This document shows positions 8,845 to 17,378 of a stretch of 64,000 nucleotides of DNA, piece by piece. The stretch is from the NCBI RefSeq assembly GCF_003856525.1, contig NZ_RJVQ01000003.1, forward strand, positions 372,001-436,000. The letters are read 5' to 3'. The stretch comes from Vibrio viridaestus. GTDB lineage: Bacteria; Pseudomonadota; Gammaproteobacteria; Enterobacterales; Vibrionaceae. The notes beneath the pieces are model-generated. The model was given only the letters and a program-made list of their open reading frames with translations, did no database searches and had not been told where the DNA came from. The stretch's first letter is position 1; each line of letters begins with the position of its first letter. The position numbers and the translations under genes are program-made.

Positions 8845-9756
8845 ATGGTTGAGTATATTTCGGATTTACGACTGTTTATCACAATCAGTCGTACACTTAA
8901 TTTTCGTGAGGCTGGGGAAAGATTAGGTTATTCGCCCGCTGTGGTGACAACAAGAATGCAACGTTTGGAGGCTATGACAGGAAAAACATTATTCATCCGC
9001 TCAACTAGAAATATCAAACTGACAGAGGAAGGGCATCAGATGGTTCGTTATGTTGAGCAAATGCTTGATCTAAGTGAACTAATTAGTAGGCCTGGAAGCA
9101 GTGGACTGAATGAGCATAATCTGAAAGGTGTTGTTAGAGTTACTGCACCACACTCTTTCGCTCGACTATTTTTACAACGTCCTCTGCAGATACTAATGAA
9201 GGATCACCCTGAATTAACCATCGACCTACTTCTGGAAGATGGGATATCAAAGATTGTTGAAGAGGAGATTGATATCAGTTTCAGAGTCGGGGGAGAGTCA
9301 GAACCATTTGTAGAAAGTTACCCTCTATTTAAAGATTCGAGAATCTTAGTCGCTTCTCCGGACTATATCCAACAGAATGGCGAGCCATCTGTACCGAGTG
9401 ATTTAAGTCACCATCGATGTCTAACGTATTCACATGGCAAGTTTTGGCATCTGTATAAAGAGAACAAGGTAGAACGTATTCCAATTAAAGCGGTACTTAT
9501 GTGCAATACAGGTGATTTTCTAACTCAATTAGCGATGAGTGGAGGAGGTATTACGACAAAATCTTGGTGGTCAGTATCAGAAGAGCTTAAAGCAGGTAGT
9601 TTAGTCAGAGTTTTGTCTGGATACACCACTGATTCACAGACTGTCGTTCATGCTCTGTTACCGAAAAGAGACTACATGCCCGCACGCGTCACTTATGTGC
9701 TCGACACGATTAAAAGTTATATCAAGGAATTATTACCTGAGGAAATTATCTTGTAA
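8845..9756 (+). CDS. LysR-family transcriptional regulator
   Basis: A 303-residue LysR-type regulator. The winged helix-turn-helix is at about residues 5-62 (FITISRTLNFREAGERLGYS, then a recognition helix and the wing with LTEEG), and an effector-binding domain of periplasmic-binding-protein fold covers about 90-295. It is divergent from the aldo/keto reductase and old yellow enzyme genes over a 107-base gap, the standard layout in which such a regulator controls both itself and its neighbours. The co-inducer is unknown. The sequence before its ATG is AT-rich with no clear ribosome-binding site. Confidence 0.9.
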   Translation: MVEYISDLRLFITISRTLNFREAGERLGYSPAVVTTRMQRLEAMTGKTLFIRSTRNIKLTEEGHQMVRYVEQMLDLSELISRPGSSGLNEHNLKGVVRVTAPHSFARLFLQRPLQILMKDHPELTIDLLLEDGISKIVEEEIDISFRVGGESEPFVESYPLFKDSRILVASPDYIQQNGEPSVPSDLSHHRCLTYSHGKFWHLYKENKVERIPIKAVLMCNTGDFLTQLAMSGGGITTKSWWSVSEELKAGSLVRVLSGYTTDSQTVVHALLPKRDYMPARVTYVLDTIKSYIKELLPEEIIL

Positions 9757-9759
9757 GGT

Positions 9760-9953
9760 AAAAAAGACCCTCCGGCATGGTTAGTCCCGGAGGGGGGATA
9801 GCGTGTTGGATATCTGAGGTGTTTATACGTGAGGTTCTCAAATAGCCCAACAAATAACTATGCCAAGTAGGTCAAGGAAAATTCGTTCGTTAAATACAAA
9901 AAATAACGAAAGAATTTATTCGAATAAATAGCCGAAACATTTACTCTATGAAG
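9760..9953 (-). ncRNA. Candidate CRP-linked small RNA, copy 1
   Basis: A leftward unit ending in an intrinsic terminator: stem CCCTCCGG (9768-9775) with CCGGAGGG (9787-9794) and, on the minus strand, a U-rich tail at 9767-9760. Upstream are a GATAAT-like -10 (9960-9965) and a CRP-like site (9982-9997). Three words (plus-strand TTCTCAA, AATAACTA, TAGGTCAA at 9835, 9853 and 9868) recur in the same order in copy 2. A C-rich stretch precedes the terminator, as in sRNAs that mask ribosome-binding sites. No protein frame explains it. The 5' end is a guess. Confidence 0.45.
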
Positions 9954-9981
9954 GATCTTATTATCCTTAGAAAGGCATTTA

Positions 9982-9997
9982 TGTGAGATAAACCACA
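9982..9997. promoter_or_regulatory. CRP-like site upstream of sRNA copy 1
   Basis: TGTGA-N6-CCACA, one mismatch from the CRP core TGTGA-N6-TCACA. Its centre is about 225 bases from the terminator tail of copy 1, nearly the same distance as in copy 2 (about 219). Confidence 0.5.
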
Positions 9998-10118
9998 AAG
10001 AATCAGTAGGTTATGGTTTATTAACTTCCAAAACTGTGTACATAACTTTTAAATCACGTCTGGCGGCATTCACACTGTATTACGATCAGAACTCTATAGA
10101 TGATTTGGCTTCTTCAGA

Positions 10119-10299
10119 TAAAAAGAAACCCCATGCCATTGGGCATTGGGGCCTTGATAACGATTCGAGTAGCAAGAAGCATATGGGGGTATGACATTCT
10201 CAACTCGATCAATAACTACGAAAATAGGTCAAGAAATAAAACAAGTCTCTATCAGTGACTTGAGCCTTTGAAAAAACAAAGAATGTAACATTTATTTCG
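10119..10299 (-). ncRNA. Candidate CRP-linked small RNA, copy 2
   Basis: A leftward unit with the same plan as copy 1. The terminator stem is CCCCATGCC (10129-10137) with GGCATTGGGG (10142-10151), one bulged base, and a U-rich tail on the minus strand to about 10119. The shared words TTCTCAA, AATAACTA and TAGGTCAA are at 10197, 10211 and 10225 (plus-strand reading). A perfect CRP site centred at 10340 and a TAAAGT-like -10 near 10306-10311 would put the start near 10299, a class II arrangement. The bases just before and in the terminator resemble the rplY terminator (GGCCCC-ATG core with TCAAGG before it), hinting at duplication. Function unknown. Confidence 0.5.
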
Positions 10300-10330
10300 T
10301 CGTTAACTTTATCTGTTTAAATAGTCATTA

Positions 10331-10350
10331 AATGTGATCAATATCACATT
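10331..10350. promoter_or_regulatory. Perfect CRP (cAMP receptor protein) site
   Basis: AATGTGATCAATATCACATT, a palindrome with the exact core TGTGA-N6-TCACA. No protein gene starts near it in either direction; the likely target is the leftward small RNA candidate ending at about 10119. Confidence 0.75.
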
Positions 10351-10681
10351 GATATTTGAGCTAGATCTTTAAAAACTCTCTTAAGTATGTACATAAGTTT
10401 CATTAGATAAACAGTGTAACCAAACAAAATTAAAGCCACTTTATATTTGAGTATAAATTTACTCGATGTGAAGTGGATAGTGACATGATAATTTTGAAAC
10501 GTGAGCAATCTTAACCGTTTATACAGTTATGTTCGCGAGTTGGGGAGATGTGGGTAAAAGTATGTTTTACTAATTATTATTGGAGCTTTTTTGACTTCTT
10601 TAATTCTTTTTCTTATTGATGTCCATTAGCAGCGTCGATTTGTAAGCTATTACGACTACGAAGAAGAAAAATAGTCATCAT

Positions 10682-10712
10682 GAAAAAGCCCCGATGTTGG
10701 TAGCATCGGGGC
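10682..10712 (-). terminator. rplY terminator
   Basis: Leftward intrinsic terminator: a 9-bp stem GCCCCGATG with CATCGGGGC, a 7-base loop, then a U run on the minus strand. It lies about 85 bases after the rplY stop. Confidence 0.85.
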
Positions 10713-10794
10713 CTTGAAAACTTTGTCTCGGTTGGTAAGACCGATTTTATGCAAAAGGATTGGATTTAATCCTAACTAATTCCTTGGTGGGAAA

Positions 10795-11073
10795 TTAGAT
10801 ACGGATGAAGTCCATGTGCGTTACTTTTGGCTTGAACGCGTGACGTTGAACGTCTTGTGGTTTAACCTTAACTTCTTTACCGTCGATTACTAGAGTAATC
10901 GCTTCGTAGAATTCAGGTTTATCCATTTGGTTGATAACGTCATCGTGGTTTAGCGAAATAGATACTGGCGCTTCAGTTCCACCGTAAACGATTGCTGGGA
11001 AATCGCCAGATAGACGTAGGCGGCGGCTCGCACCTTTACCTAGTTCAGTACGTAATACTGCTTCAAATTTCAT
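10795..11073 (-). CDS. rplY: 50S ribosomal protein L25, short form
   Basis: A 92-residue protein matching E. coli L25 along its length, including [36 protein letters not shown] and the C-terminal HMDFIRI. L25 binds 5S rRNA in the central protuberance of the large subunit. The ATG at 11073 (MKFEAVL) is chosen because it aligns with the E. coli N-terminus; an in-frame TTG upstream would add five unlikely residues. The ribosome-binding site is weak, as in E. coli rplY, and the leader holds two strong hairpins, consistent with the known autoregulation of rplY by L25. Confidence 0.95.
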   Translation of the reverse strand: MKFEAVLRTELGKGASRRLRLSGDFPAIVYGGTEAPVSISLNHDDVINQMDKPEFYEAITLVIDGKEVKVKPQDVQRHAFKPKVTHMDFIRI

Positions 11074-11172
11074 AGTATTTACTCTCAAATTAGTAAATTT
11101 AATGTTCTAGTTAGCAATGCGACCTTGCTAACTCTGTTTCACTTAAAGTCGAGAATACTCAACGTTTAAGTG
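11074..11172 (-). promoter_or_regulatory. Structured rplY leader (likely L25 autoregulatory region)
   Basis: Two hairpins lie before the start codon: GTTAGCAA (11110-11117) with TTGCTAAC (11125-11132), and CACTTAAA (11140-11147) with TTTAAGTG (11165-11172) enclosing a smaller GAG/CTC stem. E. coli L25 is known to repress its own mRNA through a structured leader lacking a good Shine-Dalgarno sequence. The same plan is seen here; the outer hairpin could also help end radD transcription. Confidence 0.6.
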
Positions 11173-11252
11173 AGCGCGGATACTATCATTCTATTAACTA
11201 CAGAGCAATATCCGTACGTCGGAAAATCTACCTTTAACGTGGATAAGTCGAC

Positions 11253-13001
11253 CTAAATAGCCAAATTACTTAGTTCATCAGCGAAAATTCTATCTCTTAA
11301 AGACCAAAATCGCCCGTTCTTAGAGGCTATGACGTACTTAGGTAATCGAAAACGGTGTTGATTATCGACAACTTTTTGCGGTGATAACTCATTAAACACC
11401 CGATGTTTATCTGCGAGATGTGTCTGAACAAAAAACTGCATAAATTTTGCTTTTTGATTTTTTGTCCTAAGATTCCAAAATTCATGTACTTGGGCTCCCG
11501 ATTCACTGTGATAAGTAACTTTTAGTTGGGTCAGCCCTTTGTCTGTCTTCGTTGTTGATAAGGTCATATCGACACATTCAAAAACAAGGTTATCTTTGAG
11601 GTTTAGGGCGTCCTTGAGCTTTTTATCAGGATCGACTAATGTCGCATCACATTGGTTGCACACGCGCGCGGCGATATCATTTTCAGCACCACAATCACGA
11701 CAATATTTTGCTCGAAAACGGTAGTCACAATGTTCTCTTTCACCAGTATCTTCGTCGGTGAAGAATCCACGACATTTCCGTCCATAGTGCTCAATTAAGT
11801 AGCCATTTGAGTCGAGTTTGCCCCAGAAAGAGTTATTGAAACCACACGCCGGGCAGGGGACTGTAATTAACTCGCTATCCGCAGTTGGTTTGGGCTCGCC
11901 GATTTCAGGTTGAAACAGGTCGTACTGATTACCTGCATAATCTAAAATTAGGCATTCGTCTTTACCCTCAGAAAGACGCAGCCCTCTCCCTATAATCTGT
12001 TGATATAAGCTCACTGATGCGGTCGGGCGCAGGATTGCGATTAGATCAACATGAGGTGCATCAAACCCTGTCGTTAAAACAGAAACATTAACAAGATATT
12101 TAATGTCTCGTTGTTTAAAGGCGTTAATAATGCTGTCTCGTTCAGAAACCGGGGTGCTGCCAGTGATAAGTGCTGAGTTAGCTGTTGGTAAGAGATTCTG
12201 TATTTCTTCTGCATGACGAACTGTCGCTGCGAAAACCATGACACCTTGTTTGTTCTCGGCCATCGTTTCTATTTGTTGGACTATTTGAGGTGTTGCTCGT
12301 TCGTTCTTTGAGATAATTTGATTGAGGTCTGACTCTTTGTAGACACCCGTTTTAGAGTGACTCAGCTGAGAAAAATCATAGCTGAGAACAGGAGCGTCTA
12401 GCACTCTTGCTGGGGTCAGAAATCCATCATCTAACAGATATTGAATTGGCAATTCATAAATACATTCATAAAAGAAACGCGGTTCTTCCGAACGTATGAG
12501 ACCTTTTGAATGGTACTGATATATCCAACCTAAACCAAGCCGATAAGGTGTGGCCGTGAGTCCGAGAATTTTTATTCCAGGGTTGATATCAATGAGGTGC
12601 TGGATGACTTTTTGATAGCTGGTCTCTCTATTTTCAGGAACTCTGTGGCATTCATCAATGATAAGTAAAGAGAACTGATTTTTAAAATCGTCTAAATTAT
12701 TCGCTACTGATTGAATTGAAGCAAAAATCACTTGTTGTTCGGTTTCTTTTCGCCCTAAGCCAGCAGAAAAGATACTTGCTTGCAGCCCATACCCTTCATA
12801 TTTGGCGTGATTTTGTTCAACCAACTCTTTTACATGGGCAAGGACTAAAACTCTGCCTTTTGCCAAACGAGCTAATTCAGCGATGACGAGACTTTTACCA
12901 GCTCCGGTAGGCAAAACCACGACTGCTGGCTTTGAGGAACGACGGAAAAAGTGAACAACAGCTTTGACTGCATCTGATTGGTAAGGACGAAGGACATACA
13001 T
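11253..13001 (-). CDS. radD: RadD (YejH) ATP-dependent superfamily 2 helicase
   Basis: A 582-residue DEAD/DEAH-type helicase-like ATPase closely matching E. coli RadD, which aids recombinational repair with SSB and RecA. Visible motifs: Walker A VVLPTGAGKS at about residues 28-37, DECH (motif II), GLTATPYRLG (motif III), TGFDAP and QQIIGRGLRL (motif VI). A zinc-binding region follows (CPACGFNN, then CRDCGAE and CNQC). The start at 13001 (MYVLRPYQ) is chosen over an in-frame TTG 27 bases earlier, because RadD proteins begin near LRPYQ. It is divergent from rsuA, the same layout as E. coli yejH-rsuA-bcr. Confidence 0.93.
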   Translation of the reverse strand: MYVLRPYQSDAVKAVVHFFRRSSKPAVVVLPTGAGKSLVIAELARLAKGRVLVLAHVKELVEQNHAKYEGYGLQASIFSAGLGRKETEQQVIFASIQSVANNLDDFKNQFSLLIIDECHRVPENRETSYQKVIQHLIDINPGIKILGLTATPYRLGLGWIYQYHSKGLIRSEEPRFFYECIYELPIQYLLDDGFLTPARVLDAPVLSYDFSQLSHSKTGVYKESDLNQIISKNERATPQIVQQIETMAENKQGVMVFAATVRHAEEIQNLLPTANSALITGSTPVSERDSIINAFKQRDIKYLVNVSVLTTGFDAPHVDLIAILRPTASVSLYQQIIGRGLRLSEGKDECLILDYAGNQYDLFQPEIGEPKPTADSELITVPCPACGFNNSFWGKLDSNGYLIEHYGRKCRGFFTDEDTGEREHCDYRFRAKYCRDCGAENDIAARVCNQCDATLVDPDKKLKDALNLKDNLVFECVDMTLSTTKTDKGLTQLKVTYHSESGAQVHEFWNLRTKNQKAKFMQFFVQTHLADKHRVFNELSPQKVVDNQHRFRLPKYVIASKNGRFWSLRDRIFADELSNLAI

Positions 13002-13080
13002 AGGAAATAAAAATGTGAAATAGTTCAACTAATCAATACTGACTGAGTATAATACCCGACTCGAAGAGATAGAGGTATCC

Positions 13081-13776
13081 ATGAGACTCGATAAATTTAT
13101 ATGTGATAGCTTAGGTGTCACTCGTAAAGAAGCGACTAAGATTATTAAAAGCGGTGATGTTACTGTCGAAGGAGACATCCAGAAGTCGGGTGCGTTTCAA
13201 GTTAGTATAGATGCTTGCGTAGAATGGCAAGACAGAGAGTTACCCAAGCCGGGGCCTAAATATATAATGCTCAATAAGCCAGAAGGCTACGTATGCTCTC
13301 AGGAAGATGACTATAACCATACTGTTTATGTTCTTCTTGATGAGCCGAATGCATTTAAATTGCATTTTGCTGGGCGCCTTGATGTTGATACTACGGGTCT
13401 TGTCTTAATGACAGATGACGGTAAATGGTCGCATAGAATTACGTCACCGAAACATAAATGTGAAAAGCTTTACCGAGTTTGGTTAGCCGATCCAATCACG
13501 GATAACTATATTGAAAGATTTGCTGAAGGTATTGAACTTCGCAACGAGAAAGAGCCTACTCGTCCGGCGCAACTTGAAATTATCAGTGATACTGAAGTAT
13601 TGCTGACTATACATGAAGGTAAATACCATCAGGTGAAACGTATGTTCGCAGCGCTAGGTAATAAAGTTGTTGGCTTGCATCGCGAACGTATAGGACCATT
13701 ACGATTAGATGATGATCTTGCTCCTGGAGAATATCGATACCTTACAGATGACGAAATCGCATCTATATTTCAATAA
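13081..13776 (+). CDS. rsuA: 16S rRNA pseudouridine(516) synthase
   Basis: A 231-residue RsuA-family enzyme that turns U516 of 16S rRNA into pseudouridine. An S4 RNA-binding domain covers about residues 1-58 ([18 protein letters not shown]) and the catalytic domain follows, with the active aspartate in [13 protein letters not shown]. The motif [16 protein letters not shown] near residue 180 is typical. It lies first in a rightward group with bcr, 39 bases apart. Confidence 0.95.
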   Translation: MRLDKFICDSLGVTRKEATKIIKSGDVTVEGDIQKSGAFQVSIDACVEWQDRELPKPGPKYIMLNKPEGYVCSQEDDYNHTVYVLLDEPNAFKLHFAGRLDVDTTGLVLMTDDGKWSHRITSPKHKCEKLYRVWLADPITDNYIERFAEGIELRNEKEPTRPAQLEIISDTEVLLTIHEGKYHQVKRMFAALGNKVVGLHRERIGPLRLDDDLAPGEYRYLTDDEIASIFQ

Positions 13777-13815
13777 AAGATAATAAAGTCAGCTTCAAAA
13801 AAGTCAGGTTCAAAT

Positions 13816-15024
13816 ATGATTAAAAGCGATGAGCATTCATCGGGGCAAGGAAACCATGTCGGTTTCCTTTTGTTTATTATTCTAGGTGCATTAGGTGCGA
13901 TTACCCCTCTAGCAATCGATATGTATCTGCCTGCGATGCCAAGTATCGCAAGTGATCTAGGTGTCAGCGCTGGTGCCGTGCAAATGACCCTAACGTCCTA
14001 TACAGCTGGATTTGCAATAGGACAGTTACTGCATGGCCCTTTATCGGATAGTTTTGGTCGCAGACCTCTCATGTTAGTCGGACTCATTCTGTTTGCCTTG
14101 GGTTCCTATTTCTGTACTAGTATCACCGACATTAATGGTCTAGCTATTATCCGTGCTGCACAAGGTTTTGCAGGCGCAGCTGTTGCGGTGGTTATTCAGG
14201 CTGTCGTTCGAGATATGTTCGATCGAGAAGATTTTGCTCGTGCGATGTCTTTTGTCACGTTAGTCATCACTCTTGCCCCATTGTTAGCTCCCATGATGGG
14301 GGGACATCTAGCGGTTTGGTTTGGTTGGCGTTCAATATTCTGGTTTCTTGTCGGATTTGCACTTCTTGTCGTTTTGATGGTGTTGTGGAAGATTCCCGAA
14401 ACTCTGAAACCGGAAAATCGTCAGCCACTTCATTTAGTTCAAACGTTAACTCACTATCTTGGCTTGTGTCGCTCTAGTCAGGCGATGGGACTGATGTTTT
14501 GTGGTGCATTTTCGTTTTCCGGTATGTTTTCTTTTCTCTCCGCTGGTTCTTTCGTCTATATCGATATTTATCATGTTTCACCTGATATTTTTGGTTATCT
14601 GTTTGGTTTAAATATCGTTGCGATGATCTTTATGACCATGCTTAATGGGCGGATTGTAAAAAAGGTCGGTTCGCACTTTATGCTGAAGTTAGGATTAACA
14701 ATTCAGTTGATTGCTGGTCTCATGCTGATTGTTGGTTGGCTGATGAATTGGGGACTATGGGGAATTGTTCCGTTTGTTGTTATGTTCATCGGGACGATAT
14801 CAACGGTAGGCAGTAATTCAATGGGACTTCTTTTAAGTGAATATCCTCGTCTTGCAGGAACGGCATCCTCGTTGGCGGGTACGGTAAGGTTTGGTCTTGG
14901 TTCTATTGTTGGTGCCGTTGTTGCTTCTATGCCGGGAGGTGTCTCTTGGCCAATGGTAATGAGCATGGCAGCCTGTTCAGTATTATCTGCGACGTGTTAT
15001 TGGGTATTTGGAAGACATGCGTAA
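13816..15024 (+). CDS. bcr: Bcr/CflA-type MFS drug efflux transporter
   Basis: A 402-residue inner-membrane protein of the major facilitator superfamily with 12 predicted helices and the Bcr/CflA (DHA1) pattern: PLAIDMYLPAMPSIA in helix 1, the motif A stretch GPLSDSFGRRPLML between helices 2 and 3, and RAAQGFAGAA in helix 4. Proton-driven export of drugs such as bicyclomycin or chloramphenicol is the family activity; the true substrate here is unknown. The position after rsuA matches E. coli. Its stop overlaps the start of the next gene by one base. Confidence 0.9.
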   Translation: MIKSDEHSSGQGNHVGFLLFIILGALGAITPLAIDMYLPAMPSIASDLGVSAGAVQMTLTSYTAGFAIGQLLHGPLSDSFGRRPLMLVGLILFALGSYFCTSITDINGLAIIRAAQGFAGAAVAVVIQAVVRDMFDREDFARAMSFVTLVITLAPLLAPMMGGHLAVWFGWRSIFWFLVGFALLVVLMVLWKIPETLKPENRQPLHLVQTLTHYLGLCRSSQAMGLMFCGAFSFSGMFSFLSAGSFVYIDIYHVSPDIFGYLFGLNIVAMIFMTMLNGRIVKKVGSHFMLKLGLTIQLIAGLMLIVGWLMNWGLWGIVPFVVMFIGTISTVGSNSMGLLLSEYPRLAGTASSLAGTVRFGLGSIVGAVVASMPGGVSWPMVMSMAACSVLSATCYWVFGRHA

Positions 15025-15674
15025 TGAGTGATTACTATTTAGAAATTCAAAAGCTGGTTAACAGCGCTTTGGAAGAGATGACAAGTCAGCATAAAGCTGG
15101 AAAATTGATTGATTCTCCGGTATCGAATAACCATTTTTTGGTGAGATGGATAACAAAGTCTCTTAAACAGCAAACTTGTTCAAAATTAGTCACCAGTGAT
15201 CTAATACGTTGGCAAAAAATGGGGCGTTCACAAGGTTCTGGAGCAGCACTACCTCTTCTATTTCGGAAAATTTCTGGTTTCTATCGAGATAGTTTCAAGC
15301 AAGAGCAAGAGATAACAGATAAACAAATCGAAGACTTTTTGGATACGATGGAAGCCGCTGATTGGGAAGTCTCTACTTCCGAGCCGCTAGTCAATGAGGG
15401 GAAAGTTCAGATACTTACCGAATTGAATAACTCTCTAGCTTTGTGCTCAAATCAGTGTGAATCCTGTTTTGACGGGGAAGTTCTGATTAAACCTATGAGC
15501 TGGTTTGTCCGAGGGAATCACCAGGAATTTATAACGAAAGCGTGGGAAGCGGGCTTCGTTGTCCATAAACGTACCGATTACAAATCGAATGTTAAGTATC
15601 ACGGCGAGTATTTGATATACCCGCAGAACAAAGGTGAATTTCTTGCAGAAATTCCTCTCGATTATCAACCGTAA
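15024..15674 (+). CDS. DUF2913 family protein
   Basis: A 216-residue soluble protein recognised as DUF2913, a family common in Vibrio and relatives with no known function. The start is the ATG at 15024 (MSDYYLEIQKL), which overlaps the bcr stop; a longer frame from 14946 would run inside bcr. The N-terminal half is helical, the C-terminal half has CSNQCESCFDGE with a possible metal-binding Cys trio, and KPMSWFVRGNHQEF is a well-kept block. The overlap suggests translational coupling to bcr. Confidence 0.75.
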   Translation: MSDYYLEIQKLVNSALEEMTSQHKAGKLIDSPVSNNHFLVRWITKSLKQQTCSKLVTSDLIRWQKMGRSQGSGAALPLLFRKISGFYRDSFKQEQEITDKQIEDFLDTMEAADWEVSTSEPLVNEGKVQILTELNNSLALCSNQCESCFDGEVLIKPMSWFVRGNHQEFITKAWEAGFVVHKRTDYKSNVKYHGEYLIYPQNKGEFLAEIPLDYQP

Positions 15675-15695
15675 TTACACTTAAGTCACTGCAAG

Positions 15696-17144
15696 TCAGT
15701 GACTTTTTTCTTGTTCTGCTTCTCGGCATATTTTGCGAACCATACCGCGGAATATGAATAGGTGCGCTGGCATCATGGCAAACCAATACAGCAGACCACG
15801 AAAACCTTTTGGGTGCCACCACGCTCTAATATCCAATTTTCTATTTGTTCCCTGCTCTATGATTCGAAATTCAAGTCGACCAAGCCCTGGTGCAGTGAGC
15901 CCAAACAAAAGAGAAAGAAAACGATTTTTCTCACAGCGTATCACCTTCCAAGAGTCAATGTAATCACCGACTTGCAGTTCGGCCCCCAAAGGTGATTGTC
16001 TGACAGGCTTTTTCCAGGTGAAAATGGTATCCATCCATTCTCTTGTTCTCCAAAGAATATTGGCAAAGTAGTAGCCTTTTTCTTTACTGCCTATTTTCTC
16101 TATGACTGACCATATCTGTTGTGTTGACGCCTGCGTTATTTCGCTCGCGCCGGCATTTTTAGGATAGTATCCATATCCCGGTTGCCACCGTTTGTACGCA
16201 TTTGGATCGAAACCCCACACATTACTGATAATAAATCGCCCCTCTTTCGATAATGTGTCTTCAACGGCATCTTTGTAAGAGAGTAAATTTTGTGGATAGA
16301 TTGACGCTATATCACCAGTGTGTGCAATGTAGTCATGTTCTAGCCCTGAGAGTAATGCTTGACCAATGTTTTTTGGTACAGAGGTGACTAATGATAACCA
16401 ATACGAAGCGATTTGAGGGGTGAGAAGTTTCGTAGAGAATAACCGATAGGGTTTCTTCGCCAGAGAGCTAATTACTTTGAATTGTTCGCGATAGCTTACG
16501 GTATCCGGTCCACCTATTTCGTATATTCGGTGTGATGAGGGGGATGCTTTAGCTAACTCGATTAAATAGTGGTTGAGATTTTTTAGTGCGATGGGGTTCG
16601 CTTTGGAATCAACCCAAATAGGGGCTATCAAGATTGGCATGTTATAGACAAAGTCACGCATTATTTCAAATGCGGCTGACCCTGGACCTATAATAACTCC
16701 GGCCCGTAATTCCGTTACAGGAATCGAGAGTTGACGCAGTATTTCGCCTGTGCGTTTTCTTGCTTCGATATGTTGAGACGCGCCACTATTTGGTTGAATC
16801 GCACTTAAAAAAATGACGTGTTTTAGCGATGGTGTGTTTTTCATCGCGTCTACTGCGTTTAACGCTAATGTTGTTTCATAGTCTAGAAAATCGGAACTGT
16901 GGGCCATTCCGTGAACAAGGAAATACACGATGTCTTGACCCTGCAATGGTGTCTTTAGTGACGTTTTATCTTCCAGATCAACATGGCAGACTTTTAGATT
17001 GGGGTGTTCTGGAAACTTATCATTGAGCAACTCTGATTCTCTCGATGCTGCAGTGACAATGTAACCAGATTTTAAAAGTATCGGTACAAGTTGAGAACCA
17101 ATGTAACCTGATGCGCCCAATACGAGTACATTCTTATTTATCAT
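15696..17144 (-). CDS. SDR-family NAD(P)-binding protein with DUF2867 domain
   Basis: A 482-residue two-domain protein. Residues about 1-300 are an atypical short-chain dehydrogenase/NmrA-like Rossmann domain beginning VLVLGASGYIGSQLVP, the dinucleotide site. Residues about 330-480 are a DUF2867 (polyketide-cyclase/START-like) domain with GFDPNAYKRWQPGYGYYP and KGFRGLLYWFAMMP. The whole resembles YbjT-type proteins of unknown substrate. The start at 17144 (MINKNVLVLG) has AGGAA before it; longer frames add residues with no family match. It stands alone, divergent from an ABC transporter. Confidence 0.85.
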   Translation of the reverse strand: MINKNVLVLGASGYIGSQLVPILLKSGYIVTAASRESELLNDKFPEHPNLKVCHVDLEDKTSLKTPLQGQDIVYFLVHGMAHSSDFLDYETTLALNAVDAMKNTPSLKHVIFLSAIQPNSGASQHIEARKRTGEILRQLSIPVTELRAGVIIGPGSAAFEIMRDFVYNMPILIAPIWVDSKANPIALKNLNHYLIELAKASPSSHRIYEIGGPDTVSYREQFKVISSLAKKPYRLFSTKLLTPQIASYWLSLVTSVPKNIGQALLSGLEHDYIAHTGDIASIYPQNLLSYKDAVEDTLSKEGRFIISNVWGFDPNAYKRWQPGYGYYPKNAGASEITQASTQQIWSVIEKIGSKEKGYYFANILWRTREWMDTIFTWKKPVRQSPLGAELQVGDYIDSWKVIRCEKNRFLSLLFGLTAPGLGRLEFRIIEQGTNRKLDIRAWWHPKGFRGLLYWFAMMPAHLFIFRGMVRKICREAEQEKSH

Positions 17145-17378
17145 TGAATTCGTTCCTGATTCACGGATTAGCAATATTATATTACAAGGATAATACTCTA
17201 ACTTGAAATACAAATACTTAAGTTCCGATTTCGGGCGGGTATAATTCTTAGTGGTATTAACTTTAGAACGATTATATGGTACCTATAGAATATGGTTTTG
17301 TGGTTATTTTAAAGACCTTTCTATCCTCGCAATTTTAGTGTAGATTCCCAGTTCAATTTCAAACGTCGAGAGAGTTTA

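Noticed and set aside
10682-10712. A third terminator in the gene-free region, considered as a third small RNA.
   Set aside because: It is in the right place and orientation to be the rplY terminator and lacks the three shared words.
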